Assembly: GCF_011758565.1 (NCBI RefSeq)
Contig: NZ_JAAMOX010000003.1
Coordinates: 186,001 to 250,000, forward strand
Direction: 5' to 3'
From: Lysinibacter cavernae
Lineage (GTDB): Bacteria; Actinomycetota; Actinomycetes; Actinomycetales; Microbacteriaceae
Length of the DNA stretch: 64,000 bases
Each line of letters opens with the position of its first letter. The stretch's first letter is position 1. This document shows positions 27,202-35,007 of this stretch, piece after piece. The notes under the pieces were generated by a model. The model searched no databases. It saw nothing but the letters and a program-made list of their open reading frames with translations, and had not been told where the DNA came from. The position numbers and the translations under genes are program-made.

Positions 27202-27965
27202 CGTGCTTCACCTCCAATAGCGCCGGTCATCGCGCCAACAAGCTCTTCCATGCTGGTTTCGCTTGCCCGATACGTCGCGACTCTGCGTCCGAGGCGAAGC
27301 ACCTGGATACGGTCGGCGACTTCGATCACGTGCGGCATCGAGTGGCTAATGAACACCACCCCGACACCTTTGTCCCGCACCCTGCGGATCGTTTCGAGCA
27401 CGTTCTTCGTCTGCACAACTCCGAGTGCTGCGGTCGGTTCGTCAAGGAAAACAACACCTTTTGCCCAGGCGATGGCCCTTGCGATGGCGATTGCTTGTCG
27501 CTGACCGCCTGACATGCTGCCAACCGGCTCTGTCAGGCTTCTCACGGTGGCCCCGAGGTCGTTAAACGCGGTCTTTGACCGCTCCTTCATCGTCTTCTTG
27601 TCCATGAAGCCAAACTTGCCGCCGAGGCCTGGGGCAGAGATTTCGCGCCCGAGGAACATGTTTTGCACAGGGTTGAGGTGCGGCGCGAGGGCAAGATCCT
27701 GGTAGACCGTCTCGATGCCGAGCGCGCTTGCAGCGGTTGGGTCAGGGAGGTTCACCTCGTTCCCGTCGTAGAGGATTGTGCCAGAGTCAAGCGCAAGGCT
27801 TCCGGAGAGGGCTTTGACGAGCGTTGACTTTCCAGCGCCGTTGTCACCAATCAGGGCAACAACTTCGCCGGCGTTGACATCAAAATCAACGGAGTCGAGC
27901 GCGCGAACGTTCCCGAAGCTGCGGGTTAACCCGCGCGCCTCGAGAATGGGAACCGGCAAGCTCAT
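27198..27965 (-). CDS. CUT2 sugar ABC transporter ATPase, single nucleotide-binding domain (FrcA-like)
   Basis: This 255-residue ATPase has Walker A GDNGAGKS at residues 40-47, signature SMSGGQRQA, Walker B VVFLDEP and the switch histidine in VVFISHSM. Unlike RbsA it has only one nucleotide-binding domain, as in FrcA-type systems, so it must dimerise. It is the first gene of the transporter operon and is preceded by a 685-bp region carrying both families of LacI-type operators. Confidence 0.92.
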   Translation of the reverse strand: MSLPVPILEARGLTRSFGNVRALDSVDFDVNAGEVVALIGDNGAGKSTLVKALSGSLALDSGTILYDGNEVNLPDPTAASALGIETVYQDLALAPHLNPVQNMFLGREISAPGLGGKFGFMDKKTMKERSKTAFNDLGATVRSLTEPVGSMSGGQRQAIAIARAIAWAKGVVFLDEPTAALGVVQTKNVLETIRRVRDKGVGVVFISHSMPHVIEVADRIQVLRLGRRVATYRASETSMEELVGAMTGAIGGEAR

Positions 27966-28246
27966 GCGATGCCTCCCCTTCGCAGTGTGGAGGGGACCGG
28001 CTTCGCCATCGTGATGGCGACACTTCGTTGTGCGTTCACTAGTTTTTCCTCACGTGTTGGGAGTTCTATCTCCCGCACTTCTGCGAGTGATGTCGCTCCC
28101 GGGTTGTCCCGGCGTCGTTGCTCGGGATTCCTTTCGAGATTGGTGGATGTTGAGAGCATCCGGCCGACCTGTTCCGGCCGCAAGCTGTGGAAAATCCACC
28201 GTTTGTGACCGATTCTCCCCCGTCGGTCAACGCCCGAGGTGAAAGG

Positions 28247-28264
28247 TGAGACAACGTTATCTCA
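28247..28264. promoter_or_regulatory. LacI-type operator, family A (site A2)
   Basis: TGAGACAACGTTATCTCA is an 18-bp dyad with one mismatched pair, sharing the GACAACGTT core with site A1 at 16605. It lies 282 bp upstream of the transporter ATPase start codon. Confidence 0.65.
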
Positions 28265-28383
28265 GGATGATAAAAATCTCTAGGTTTGATTCTTCACAGC
28301 GCCAAAATGTGCCCGTCTCGTAATGAAACCGTTACGATTTTTGCCACTCTGTCGTTCTGCTTGCCCTGAAGCTACTCGCCCAA

Positions 28384-28397
28384 TGTCATCGATGTCA
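28384..28397. promoter_or_regulatory. LacI-type operator, family B (site B3)
   Basis: TGTCATCGATGTCA matches the TGnCATCGATGnCA consensus with one mismatched pair in the dyad. Confidence 0.6.
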
Positions 28398-28404
28398 AGG
28401 AAAA

Positions 28405-28418
28405 TGTTATCGATGGCA
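28405..28418. promoter_or_regulatory. LacI-type operator, family B (site B4)
   Basis: TGTTATCGATGGCA is an imperfect member of family B. Its start is 21 bp after that of site B3, two helical turns, so both would lie on the same DNA face. Confidence 0.58.
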
Positions 28419-28461
28419 TAAATTGTTATTCAACCCCCGTCTTTTCCCAGCAATCCGCATA

Positions 28462-28475
28462 TGTCATCGATGACA
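28462..28475. promoter_or_regulatory. LacI-type operator, family B (site B5)
   Basis: TGTCATCGATGACA is a perfect 14-bp palindrome immediately before ATTGTGATACATTC, a possible -10 region for the downstream SDR gene. Binding here would block that promoter. Confidence 0.7.
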
Positions 28476-28650
28476 ATTGTGATACATTCTCCGTACGCAC
28501 CCGGAGGCAATATTCGGCGCAAGGAAGCGCCCATGAGCAGCAGGTGTGCAAGCGAAGCCCAACGCACCATGCCGAGCCAGTCACGCCAACAGCGACGACC
28601 GAGACCGGCAGGGGGCACGCCAACATCCCGCAGAGAGAAAGCAGCAACCA

Positions 28651-29379
28651 ATGACACAATTCGACGGCCGCACCATCCTTGTTACCGGGGCGAGCGGTGG
28701 TATCGGAGGGGCAACCGTCCGTCAGCTCGCTCAGCAGGGCGCCAACGTCATCGCCGCCGCCCGCACAGAGGAGGCGCTCAAAGAAATCGTCGCCGAAACC
28801 GGAGCGACGCCGCTCACCTTTGATCTCACCTCAGAAGACAGCATCGCGTCAGCGCTCGACGGCCTGAGCCTGTGGGGCGTTGTCAACTGTGGAGGCTTCG
28901 GAGGCGAGATCGCGACGCCCCTCGACACCGACATCGAAGTATTCGACAAGGTGATCAGCATCAACGCACGCGGCTCACTCCTCGTCATCAAGCATGCCGC
29001 GCCGGGCATGATCGCCGCAGGCAATGGCGGCTCAATCGTGAACGTCTCAAGCCAGGCCAGCCTCGTTGCGCTCAACGGCCACATCTCATACGGTTCGTCA
29101 AAGGCAGCACTCGACAACATCACCCGGGTCTCTGCCCTCGAACTCGGGCAGTACAACATCCGCGTCAACAGCGTGAACCCCACCGTCGTTATGACCGAAA
29201 TGTCGAACTTCTACTGGGGCCGCCCCGATATCGGCGGGCCGTTCCTTGAACAGATGCCACTCGGGCGCTGGGCATCCCCAGAGGACATCGCTGGCCCCAT
29301 TGTGTTCTTGCTTGGCGACGACTCACAGATGGTGAGCGGGGTATCGCTGCCCATTGATGGTGGATTCACGAGTCGCTAA
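28651..29379 (+). CDS. SDR-family oxidoreductase, L-xylulose reductase (DCXR)-like
   Basis: This 242-residue short-chain dehydrogenase has TGASGGIG cofactor motif, AAARTEEAL (Arg suggests NADP(H)), VNVSSQASLVALNG and the YGSSK catalytic pair. The stretch NSVNPTVVMTEMS and the C-terminal end VSGVSLPIDGGF closely follow dicarbonyl/L-xylulose reductases. The family interconverts L-xylulose and xylitol, or related ketoses and polyols. The ATG at 28651 is chosen because the fold starts three residues later. It is controlled by the family B operators, tying it to the FGGY kinase/aldolase operon. Confidence 0.83.
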   Translation: MTQFDGRTILVTGASGGIGGATVRQLAQQGANVIAAARTEEALKEIVAETGATPLTFDLTSEDSIASALDGLSLWGVVNCGGFGGEIATPLDTDIEVFDKVISINARGSLLVIKHAAPGMIAAGNGGSIVNVSSQASLVALNGHISYGSSKAALDNITRVSALELGQYNIRVNSVNPTVVMTEMSNFYWGRPDIGGPFLEQMPLGRWASPEDIAGPIVFLLGDDSQMVSGVSLPIDGGFTSR

Positions 29380-29427
29380 CCGCGGCATCCGCTCGGAACG
29401 TCGCGCGCTCTCCAAGCGGCACAAAGG

Positions 29428-29481
29428 GAGGGCGGGAAACGCTCTCTGAATGCGGTGATTCAGGGAGCATTTCCCGCCCTC
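29428..29481. terminator. Long bidirectional stem-loop between SDR and rRNA/tRNA methyltransferase genes
   Basis: Two 24-nt arms (29428-29451 and 29458-29481) pair at 22 of 24 positions around a 6-nt loop. It lies between convergent genes. No T-run follows on either side. Confidence 0.7.
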
Positions 29482-29537
29482 GAAACAGTGCGGCACTTCG
29501 GGTCAGGCGCCCCAAAGGTCAGCGCGGCCGTATGGCG

Positions 29538-30860
29538 TTATTCGACAAGGTCAGCGCGCACCAGCGAGGCAACAATCTCGACATGATGCGTGTGCGGGAA
29601 CAGGTCAAACGCACGTATGCCCGAAATGACATATCCGCCCTCGGTGAGAGTTTTTGCATCACGCGCGAAGGCAACAGGATCGCAGGCAACGTAAATGAGC
29701 TGGGCAGGGGCGAGATTCAGCAGCGACTCGCAGACCTGTCCACCGGCGCCAGAGCGAGGTGGGTCAAGGATGACCGTCGCTTTTCGCATCCGCTCGGCAC
29801 TTTCGGCGGTCGCCGTGCGCTCGAGGAACCCTAGGTAACGGTCAACGCGGGCCGTCTCGGCAAGGGCGCCTGCGCTCTTCTTCAGGTTATTGGCGGCGCA
29901 CTCGGTGGCAACGGGATCAGACTCAACGGTTGTCATGCTGACCTGGATGTTCCGCCCGGTCTCATCAGTGCCCTGCTCAAATCGATCAAGCACGGCGGCG
30001 GCAAGCAACCCGACCCCACCATAGAGGTCGAGGTTCATCGCCGAGGGCTCAAAGAGGTTCTCATCGATGGCAGATTGGACGGCGGCGGTGAGGACAGCTG
30101 GCGCCTCACGGTGGACCTGCCAGAAACCCGTCTTCGCTAGCTCGAACTCTCGCTCACCAACACGTTCGCGAATACGCGAGTGCCCCTTCCTCGGGCGCTT
30201 CGAGTCCTCTGAGATAACCACAAAGGGCGGCGATGCGCTCGGGGCAACAACGTCGAACGCCTTTGCGGCCGTCGAGTTTGCTTTGATCCCAAGGGCAAGT
30301 GTCTCAACCTCTGGATGCGCAAGCGGGTAATCCTTGACCCGAATAATGTCGTGACTCCGAGCCGCATACGGCCCAACCTGGCCGCGGTCATTTGCATGGA
30401 GGCTCATGCGCGTGCGCCAGCCAAGACCGTTGCGTTCGTCATCGCCAGGTGCAGGCTCAACGGGCACAACCAGGTCGATACCGGCCATCCGCTTGAGCGA
30501 GTCCGTAATCACCTCGCCAAGCAGCCGACGCTGCTCAGCAAGGTCAATGTGTCCAAACTCGGCGCCGCCAACGCGGTGTGCCGGATCCCGCGACACGTCG
30601 GCTGATGCCCACACGTGGTCGCGGCGATGAGGCGACGCCTCAAGAACGCGAACAACAGATGCCCGCACAAAGCTCTTCTTCCGAGCCTCGGTCACCCGCG
30701 CAAGTACACGCTCACCGGGAATCGCGTCAGAAACAAACACAACGCGGCCCTCATGACGGGCAACAAAGATTCCGCCGTGAGCAACGTTGGTAACGTCAAG
30801 TTCGAGTTCGTCGCCGACACTGAGGTCTGCAGATGTTTTGGGGTTCCCGTTCGCATTCAC
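29538..30860 (-). CDS. Class I SAM-dependent RNA methyltransferase, TrmA/RlmD-like with TRAM domain
   Basis: This 440-residue 5-methyluridine methyltransferase family member has an N-terminal TRAM-type OB domain (VGDELELDVTNVAHGGIFVA, about residues 14-70) and a C-terminal Rossmann methyltransferase domain with LDLYGGVGLLAAAV. The ILDPPRSGAG motif is present, and the catalytic cysteine lies in YVACDPVAFARD. The cysteines that normally bind a 4Fe-4S cluster in RlmD/TrmA-like enzymes are not seen between about residues 80 and 120. The GTG start encodes MNANGNPK. The RNA target is not known. Confidence 0.87.
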   Translation of the reverse strand: MNANGNPKTSADLSVGDELELDVTNVAHGGIFVARHEGRVVFVSDAIPGERVLARVTEARKKSFVRASVVRVLEASPHRRDHVWASADVSRDPAHRVGGAEFGHIDLAEQRRLLGEVITDSLKRMAGIDLVVPVEPAPGDDERNGLGWRTRMSLHANDRGQVGPYAARSHDIIRVKDYPLAHPEVETLALGIKANSTAAKAFDVVAPSASPPFVVISEDSKRPRKGHSRIRERVGEREFELAKTGFWQVHREAPAVLTAAVQSAIDENLFEPSAMNLDLYGGVGLLAAAVLDRFEQGTDETGRNIQVSMTTVESDPVATECAANNLKKSAGALAETARVDRYLGFLERTATAESAERMRKATVILDPPRSGAGGQVCESLLNLAPAQLIYVACDPVAFARDAKTLTEGGYVISGIRAFDLFPHTHHVEIVASLVRADLVE

Positions 30861-30970
30861 TCATTGAGCATGTCACATCTCGAACGGTACCATTGGCGTC
30901 GGCCGTGATTCATCCCTCGACCGCGACAGCGATAGAACCGCCAACATCAGAATTTATCTAGGAGCCCGCC

Positions 30971-31606
30971 GTGAAATTTATCCTCGCCTCAACCTCCCCG
31001 GCGAGACTGGCGCTCCTCCGATCGTCAGGAATCGAGCCAGAGCTGCGCGCGTCGAACGTTGACGAAGATGAGGCCGTTCGTTCACACGAGGCATCCTTAG
31101 GCAAAGCCCTCACTCCGAGCGAGCTTGTGCTGCTGCTGGCCCGCGCAAAGGCAGAGGCCGTTGCCGCTGAGTATCGTGATACTGAGCAGTCGACCCCCTC
31201 TCTCATCTTTGGCGGCGACTCCGCGTTTGTGCTTGATGACGTCATCTTCGGCAAGCCGCACCTCCCCGAGGTAGCCAAGGCACGCTGGCTCGCTCAGCGC
31301 GGCCGTACCGGCACGCTCTACTCTGGACACTGGCTCATTGATCCCACCGCCGATTCGCGCGCGGTTGGGGCCGTCGCGAGCGCAACCGTATCCTTCAGCC
31401 CCGATATTACCGAGGCAGAAATCGACGCGTACATCGCAACGGGAGAGCCGCTCAAGGTCGCAGGCGCGTTCACCATCGATGCACGAGGTGCCGCGTTCAT
31501 CAGCCGCATCGAAGGCGACCCAAGCACGGTGATCGGAATGTCTCTGCCAACGCTCCGCGGCCTCGTCCGCGAGCTCGGCCATGAATGGACTTCTCTCTGG
31601 GGGTAG
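30971..31606 (+). CDS. maf: Maf-family nucleotide pyrophosphatase
   Basis: This 211-residue protein starts directly with the Maf motif FILASTSPARLALLRSSGI. The GGDSAFVLD segment with the catalytic aspartate, FGKPHLPEVAKARW and PLKVAGAFTID are also present. Maf proteins hydrolyse nucleoside triphosphates, including modified ones, to monophosphates, and in some bacteria influence septation. The gene is followed by two septum-formation-family lipoproteins and accA; maf next to acc genes is the usual actinobacterial order. Confidence 0.92.
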   Translation: MKFILASTSPARLALLRSSGIEPELRASNVDEDEAVRSHEASLGKALTPSELVLLLARAKAEAVAAEYRDTEQSTPSLIFGGDSAFVLDDVIFGKPHLPEVAKARWLAQRGRTGTLYSGHWLIDPTADSRAVGAVASATVSFSPDITEAEIDAYIATGEPLKVAGAFTIDARGAAFISRIEGDPSTVIGMSLPTLRGLVRELGHEWTSLWG

Positions 31607-31721
31607 CGGGAAGTCCGCGTTACACCGCGAACGCGCCACTGTAACAACGCTATTCAGCTCCAGATACACAGAGCGGGATGGGCCCTCCATGAAATTAACT
31701 CGAAACTCGTGAGTCTTTAAG

Positions 31722-31752
31722 ACTGTCGGCGGCGACACTGCCCGCCGGCAGT
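31722..31752 (+). terminator. Stem-loop downstream of maf
   Basis: ACTGTCGGCGG (31722-31732) pairs with CCGCCGGCAGT (31742-31752) with one wobble. No T-run follows directly, so this may be a terminator or a leader hairpin of the next gene, which starts 78 bp on. Confidence 0.35.
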
Positions 31753-31829
31753 TCTGCGTTAAGGGGTCTTCCTTCGCGCAGTTTTCGCTTGGGTCCCCGT
31801 GAACCATGTATAGAGGAGCACCAGTTTTA

Positions 31830-32330
31830 GTGAATATCCGCAACATCTTTGTGCCCGCCGCAATCGTCACGCTCGCGATCGGTTCGCTGACCGGCTGCAG
31901 CGTCTTGAACGGCCTGCTTGGTAACGGGACGGAAGTTCGTGACGACTCAGGGGCCGTCGTAGAGAGCGGCGATGCGAACGTCTTTGCGATTTCCGTTGGG
32001 GATTGTTTCACCGACGAAGGCACTGCCGATGAGGTGGATTCCCTTCCTGTTGTTCCGTGTGGTGATCCGCACGACAACGAGGTGTATTTCAATCACGTGA
32101 TGCAGGGCGGAACGTTTCCGGGCGATGCTGCAATTGCGGACGAGGCAGCGACCGTATGCGGCCAACAGTTTCCGACGTTTGTTGGTCTCCCCTACGAGGA
32201 ATCCGTTTTGGATTACAGCGCCGTTATGCCAACGGCTGATTCTTGGACCTTCCAGAGTGACTACATTGTGAGCTGCTATATCTATGACACCGTGCCAGTA
32301 ACCGGAACCCTTGCGGGTGCCGCTCGCTGA
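31830..32330 (+). CDS. Septum-formation-family lipoprotein, first tandem copy
   Basis: This 166-residue lipoprotein has a signal sequence ending LAIGSLTGC. The mature part contains AISVGDCFTDEG, VVPCGDPHDNEVYFNHVM and a late cysteine in IVSCYIYD, the pattern of the actinobacterial Septum_form family (conserved Cys, C-x-x-PH). It would be anchored outside the cytoplasmic membrane. The molecular role is unknown. GTG at 31830 is preferred because TAGAGGAG lies just upstream. A paralog follows 170 bp downstream. Confidence 0.72.
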   Translation: MNIRNIFVPAAIVTLAIGSLTGCSVLNGLLGNGTEVRDDSGAVVESGDANVFAISVGDCFTDEGTADEVDSLPVVPCGDPHDNEVYFNHVMQGGTFPGDAAIADEAATVCGQQFPTFVGLPYEESVLDYSAVMPTADSWTFQSDYIVSCYIYDTVPVTGTLAGAAR

Positions 32331-32374
32331 GTCAGGCAGACTCAACGATTCGGCGCTGCGGCATCATCCAGCAC

Positions 32375-32412
32375 CAACGGACGTTGCCGCAGCACTCACC
32401 CAACGAACGTTG
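32375..32412. promoter_or_regulatory. Two 12-bp dyads upstream of second septum-formation-family lipoprotein
   Basis: CAACGGACGTTG (32375-32386) and CAACGAACGTTG (32401-32412) are both perfect 5+2+5 inverted repeats sharing arms CAACG/CGTTG. They lie about 90-125 bp before the start codon and may bind one regulator twice. Confidence 0.5.
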
Positions 32413-32500
32413 TCGCGTAATGTTTTTCTGACTTTCGCAACGAAGTACGTGGCGGCACGTTTGAGCCGCGACCACTTCCCTCAGAAAGACGTGAACCAGC

Positions 32501-32995
32501 ATGACCTCGCGCTTCCGCATAATCCCGCCCGTCACGCTCGTCATTGGGATGTTGTTGGTTGCCGGCTGCACAGCCCAGCTTGGTGGCCTTCGCGACGGCT
32601 CAGGAACCGTGGTGAGCGAAGGAGAAGAAAACGCGCTCGCTCTTGCTGTCGGTGATTGTTTTACCGAGTCAGACGCCGACACGAGCGCCAGCAACCAGCC
32701 AGCAACCGTGCCTCTTGTTCCCTGTGACACTCCGCACGAGAGCGAGGTCTTTTATAACCACATCGTTGAGTCAGAGGCGTTCCCCGGAGCGGACACGCTC
32801 AACAGCATGGCGCAGGACGTGTGTTCGACAGAGTTCGCTACGTTCACCGGGATTCCGTTCAGTGACTCCGAACTCCAGCTGACCTTCTATACGCCAACCG
32901 AACGCACCTGGACGGCAGGCTCTGACCGTGTTATCAACTGCATCGTCGTTGATCCAGTCACTGTTACCGGCTCTCTGCAGAACGCCAACCGATAG
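32501..32995 (+). CDS. Septum-formation-family lipoprotein, second tandem copy
   Basis: This 164-residue lipoprotein is paralogous to the preceding gene, with signal sequence ending MLLVAGC, LALAVGDCFTESD, LVPCDTPHESEVFYNHIV and VINCIVVD. The four mature-domain cysteines align with those of the first copy, implying two disulfides. The first copy has GLLGNGTEVRDDSG where this one has GGLRDGSGTVVS. Function is unknown; the pair arose by tandem duplication and each may have its own promoter. Confidence 0.72.
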   Translation: MTSRFRIIPPVTLVIGMLLVAGCTAQLGGLRDGSGTVVSEGEENALALAVGDCFTESDADTSASNQPATVPLVPCDTPHESEVFYNHIVESEAFPGADTLNSMAQDVCSTEFATFTGIPFSDSELQLTFYTPTERTWTAGSDRVINCIVVDPVTVTGSLQNANR

Positions 32996-33094
32996 CTTCC
33001 CACGCCCCATTTGTATAAATAACACGCGCTTTGGTCAAATGTTTGTGTGTGTTATCCAAATGAAGGCATGCTCAAGGCAATAGAGTGGATAACT

Positions 33095-34861
33095 ATGCCA
33101 CGTATTTCTAAGGTCCTCATCGCCAACCGTGGCGAAATCGCTGTCCGCATCATCCGAGCCGCAAAAGACAGCGGCATCGCCTCCGTTGCGGTCTATGCAG
33201 ACCAGGACCGTGATTCGCTCCACTCAAAGCTTGCAGACGAGGCCTACGCACTCGGCGGCTCCACAAGCGCCGACACCTATCTCGTTGTCGACAAAATCCT
33301 CGCGGTCGCTCGGCGATCGGGGGCAGACGCGGTTCACCCAGGCTACGGCTTCCTCGCAGAGAACGCCGATTTTGCCAGGGCAGTTATCAACGCGGGCCTC
33401 ATCTGGATCGGGCCAAGCCCCGAAGCAATCGAACAGCTCGGAGACAAGGTCTCTGCTCGCCACGTTGCCGAGAAGGTTGGCGCGCCACTGGCTCCAGGAA
33501 CCCTCAACCCGGTCACCGGAGCCGATGAAGTTCTTGAATTTGTTGATCAGCACGGACTTCCCGTTGCGATTAAGGCTGCCTTTGGCGGCGGCGGGCGTGG
33601 CCTGAAGGTTGCCTACCACCGCGAAGACGTTGCCGAACTCTTTGAGTCAGCAACCCGCGAGGCAGTCACCGCCTTCGGCCGCGGCGAGTGCTTTGTTGAG
33701 AAGTACCTCGAAAAGCCCCGTCACGTTGAAACCCAGTGTCTCGCAGACGCGCACGGCAACGTTGTTGTTATCTCCACACGCGACTGCTCACTGCAGCGGC
33801 GCCACCAGAAGCTCGTTGAAGAAGCTCCAGCACCGTTCCTGACCGATGAGCAGAACGCCGAACTGTACCGGGCGTCAAAGGCCATCCTCAAAGAGGTTGG
33901 ATACGTCGGAGCTGGCACCTGTGAGTTCCTCATTGCCCGCGATGGCACCGTCTCGTTCCTCGAGGTCAACACCAGGCTTCAGGTCGAACACCCTGTCTCG
34001 GAAGAGATTACGGGCATCGACCTCGTGCGCGAACAGTTCCGCATCGCCGAGGGTGGCGTCATCGATTACGACGATCCCGTCGCCGTTGGCCACTCGTTCG
34101 AGTTCCGCATCAACGGAGAGGACCCCGGCATGGGATTCCTCCCTGCGCCGGGACCAATCACGCAGTTCAAGACCTTTGGCGGGCCCGGCATCCGTCTTGA
34201 CAGCGGCGTCACACAGGGCGACAGCATCACTGGCGCCTTCGACTCGCTGCTCGGCAAGATCATCGTCACCGGAGCGACGCGCGAGCAAGCGCTTGAGCGC
34301 GCACGACGCGCCCTCGACGAGTTTGAGGTAGCCGGCCTGCCGACCGTTCTTCCCTTCCACCGCAAGATCGTCCGCGACCCAGCGTTTGTGGCCGCAGACG
34401 GCGTCTTCGGCGTGTACACGCTGTGGATCGAGAACGAGTTCAACAACGACATTGAGCCGTGGAGTGGCCAGGTTGGCAGCATCGCGGCGACACCCTCACG
34501 ACAGAATGTTGTTGTTGAGGTGGCTGGCCGTCGAGTAGAGGTCACCCTGCCAACGACGCTTCTCCCAGACACCGACCAGGGGCTCACCCGTGGACCAGCG
34601 CCAAAACGTAAGACGAGCGGCGCGATCTCAACGGCGACAGGCAACTCGGTGAAGGCACCGATGCAGGCCACGATCGTCAAAACCGCCGTCGCAAACGGCG
34701 ACGCAGTTGTTGCTGGCGATCTTGTTGTTGTCCTTGAGGCGATGAAGATGGAGCAGCCACTTATGGCGCACCGCGATGGAATCATCGCAGACCTCAACGC
34801 CGACGCGGGAAGCACGGTTTCGAGCGGACACGTGCTGCTCAACATCCTCGACGCGGACTAG
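33095..34861 (+). CDS. accA: Acyl-CoA carboxylase alpha subunit (biotin carboxylase plus BCCP)
   Basis: This 588-residue fusion has an N-terminal biotin carboxylase of about 450 residues ([22 protein letters not shown]-grasp loop [33 protein letters not shown]). A linker leads to a C-terminal biotinyl domain with VLEAMKMEQ, where Lys551 would be biotinylated by BirA (4444-5232). It carboxylates biotin for the AccD/epsilon subunits (510-2339). ATG 33095 is chosen at the start of the conserved domain; an ATG at 33068 in frame would add nine residues. TATAAAT at 33014-33020 is a possible -10 box. Confidence 0.95.
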   Translation: MPRISKVLIANRGEIAVRIIRAAKDSGIASVAVYADQDRDSLHSKLADEAYALGGSTSADTYLVVDKILAVARRSGADAVHPGYGFLAENADFARAVINAGLIWIGPSPEAIEQLGDKVSARHVAEKVGAPLAPGTLNPVTGADEVLEFVDQHGLPVAIKAAFGGGGRGLKVAYHREDVAELFESATREAVTAFGRGECFVEKYLEKPRHVETQCLADAHGNVVVISTRDCSLQRRHQKLVEEAPAPFLTDEQNAELYRASKAILKEVGYVGAGTCEFLIARDGTVSFLEVNTRLQVEHPVSEEITGIDLVREQFRIAEGGVIDYDDPVAVGHSFEFRINGEDPGMGFLPAPGPITQFKTFGGPGIRLDSGVTQGDSITGAFDSLLGKIIVTGATREQALERARRALDEFEVAGLPTVLPFHRKIVRDPAFVAADGVFGVYTLWIENEFNNDIEPWSGQVGSIAATPSRQNVVVEVAGRRVEVTLPTTLLPDTDQGLTRGPAPKRKTSGAISTATGNSVKAPMQATIVKTAVANGDAVVAGDLVVVLEAMKMEQPLMAHRDGIIADLNADAGSTVSSGHVLLNILDAD

Positions 34862-34876
34862 GTCCTCCAAACGCGC

Positions 34877-34936
34877 ACAGATTGGTCACAGATCCACCCA
34901 TAGCTTGCTACGGAGGTGGATCTGCGACCAATCTGT
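34877..34936. terminator. Long bidirectional stem-loop after accA
   Basis: Two 22-nt arms (34877-34898 and 34915-34936) pair at 21 of 22 positions around a 16-nt loop. It starts 16 bp after the accA stop and faces the convergent D-2-hydroxyacid dehydrogenase gene. There is no T-run. Confidence 0.7.
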
Positions 34937-35007
34937 TGACGTTTGAAGGCGCGGAAGTCGGACATGGTGAGTACTCACGCGGCACAGCCAGCTGCCTGGA
35001 GTCGAAC

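Larger units (their letters stand above)
27966..28650. promoter_or_regulatory. Regulatory region between sugar ABC transporter and DCXR-like SDR
   Basis: This is 685 bp without a credible gene between divergent operons. It contains one family A operator (28247-28264) and three family B operators (28384-28397, 28405-28418, 28462-28475). The stretch 28255-28475 is AT-rich compared with the flanks, as expected for promoters. Short open frames here lack ribosome-binding sites and coding bias. Confidence 0.75.
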
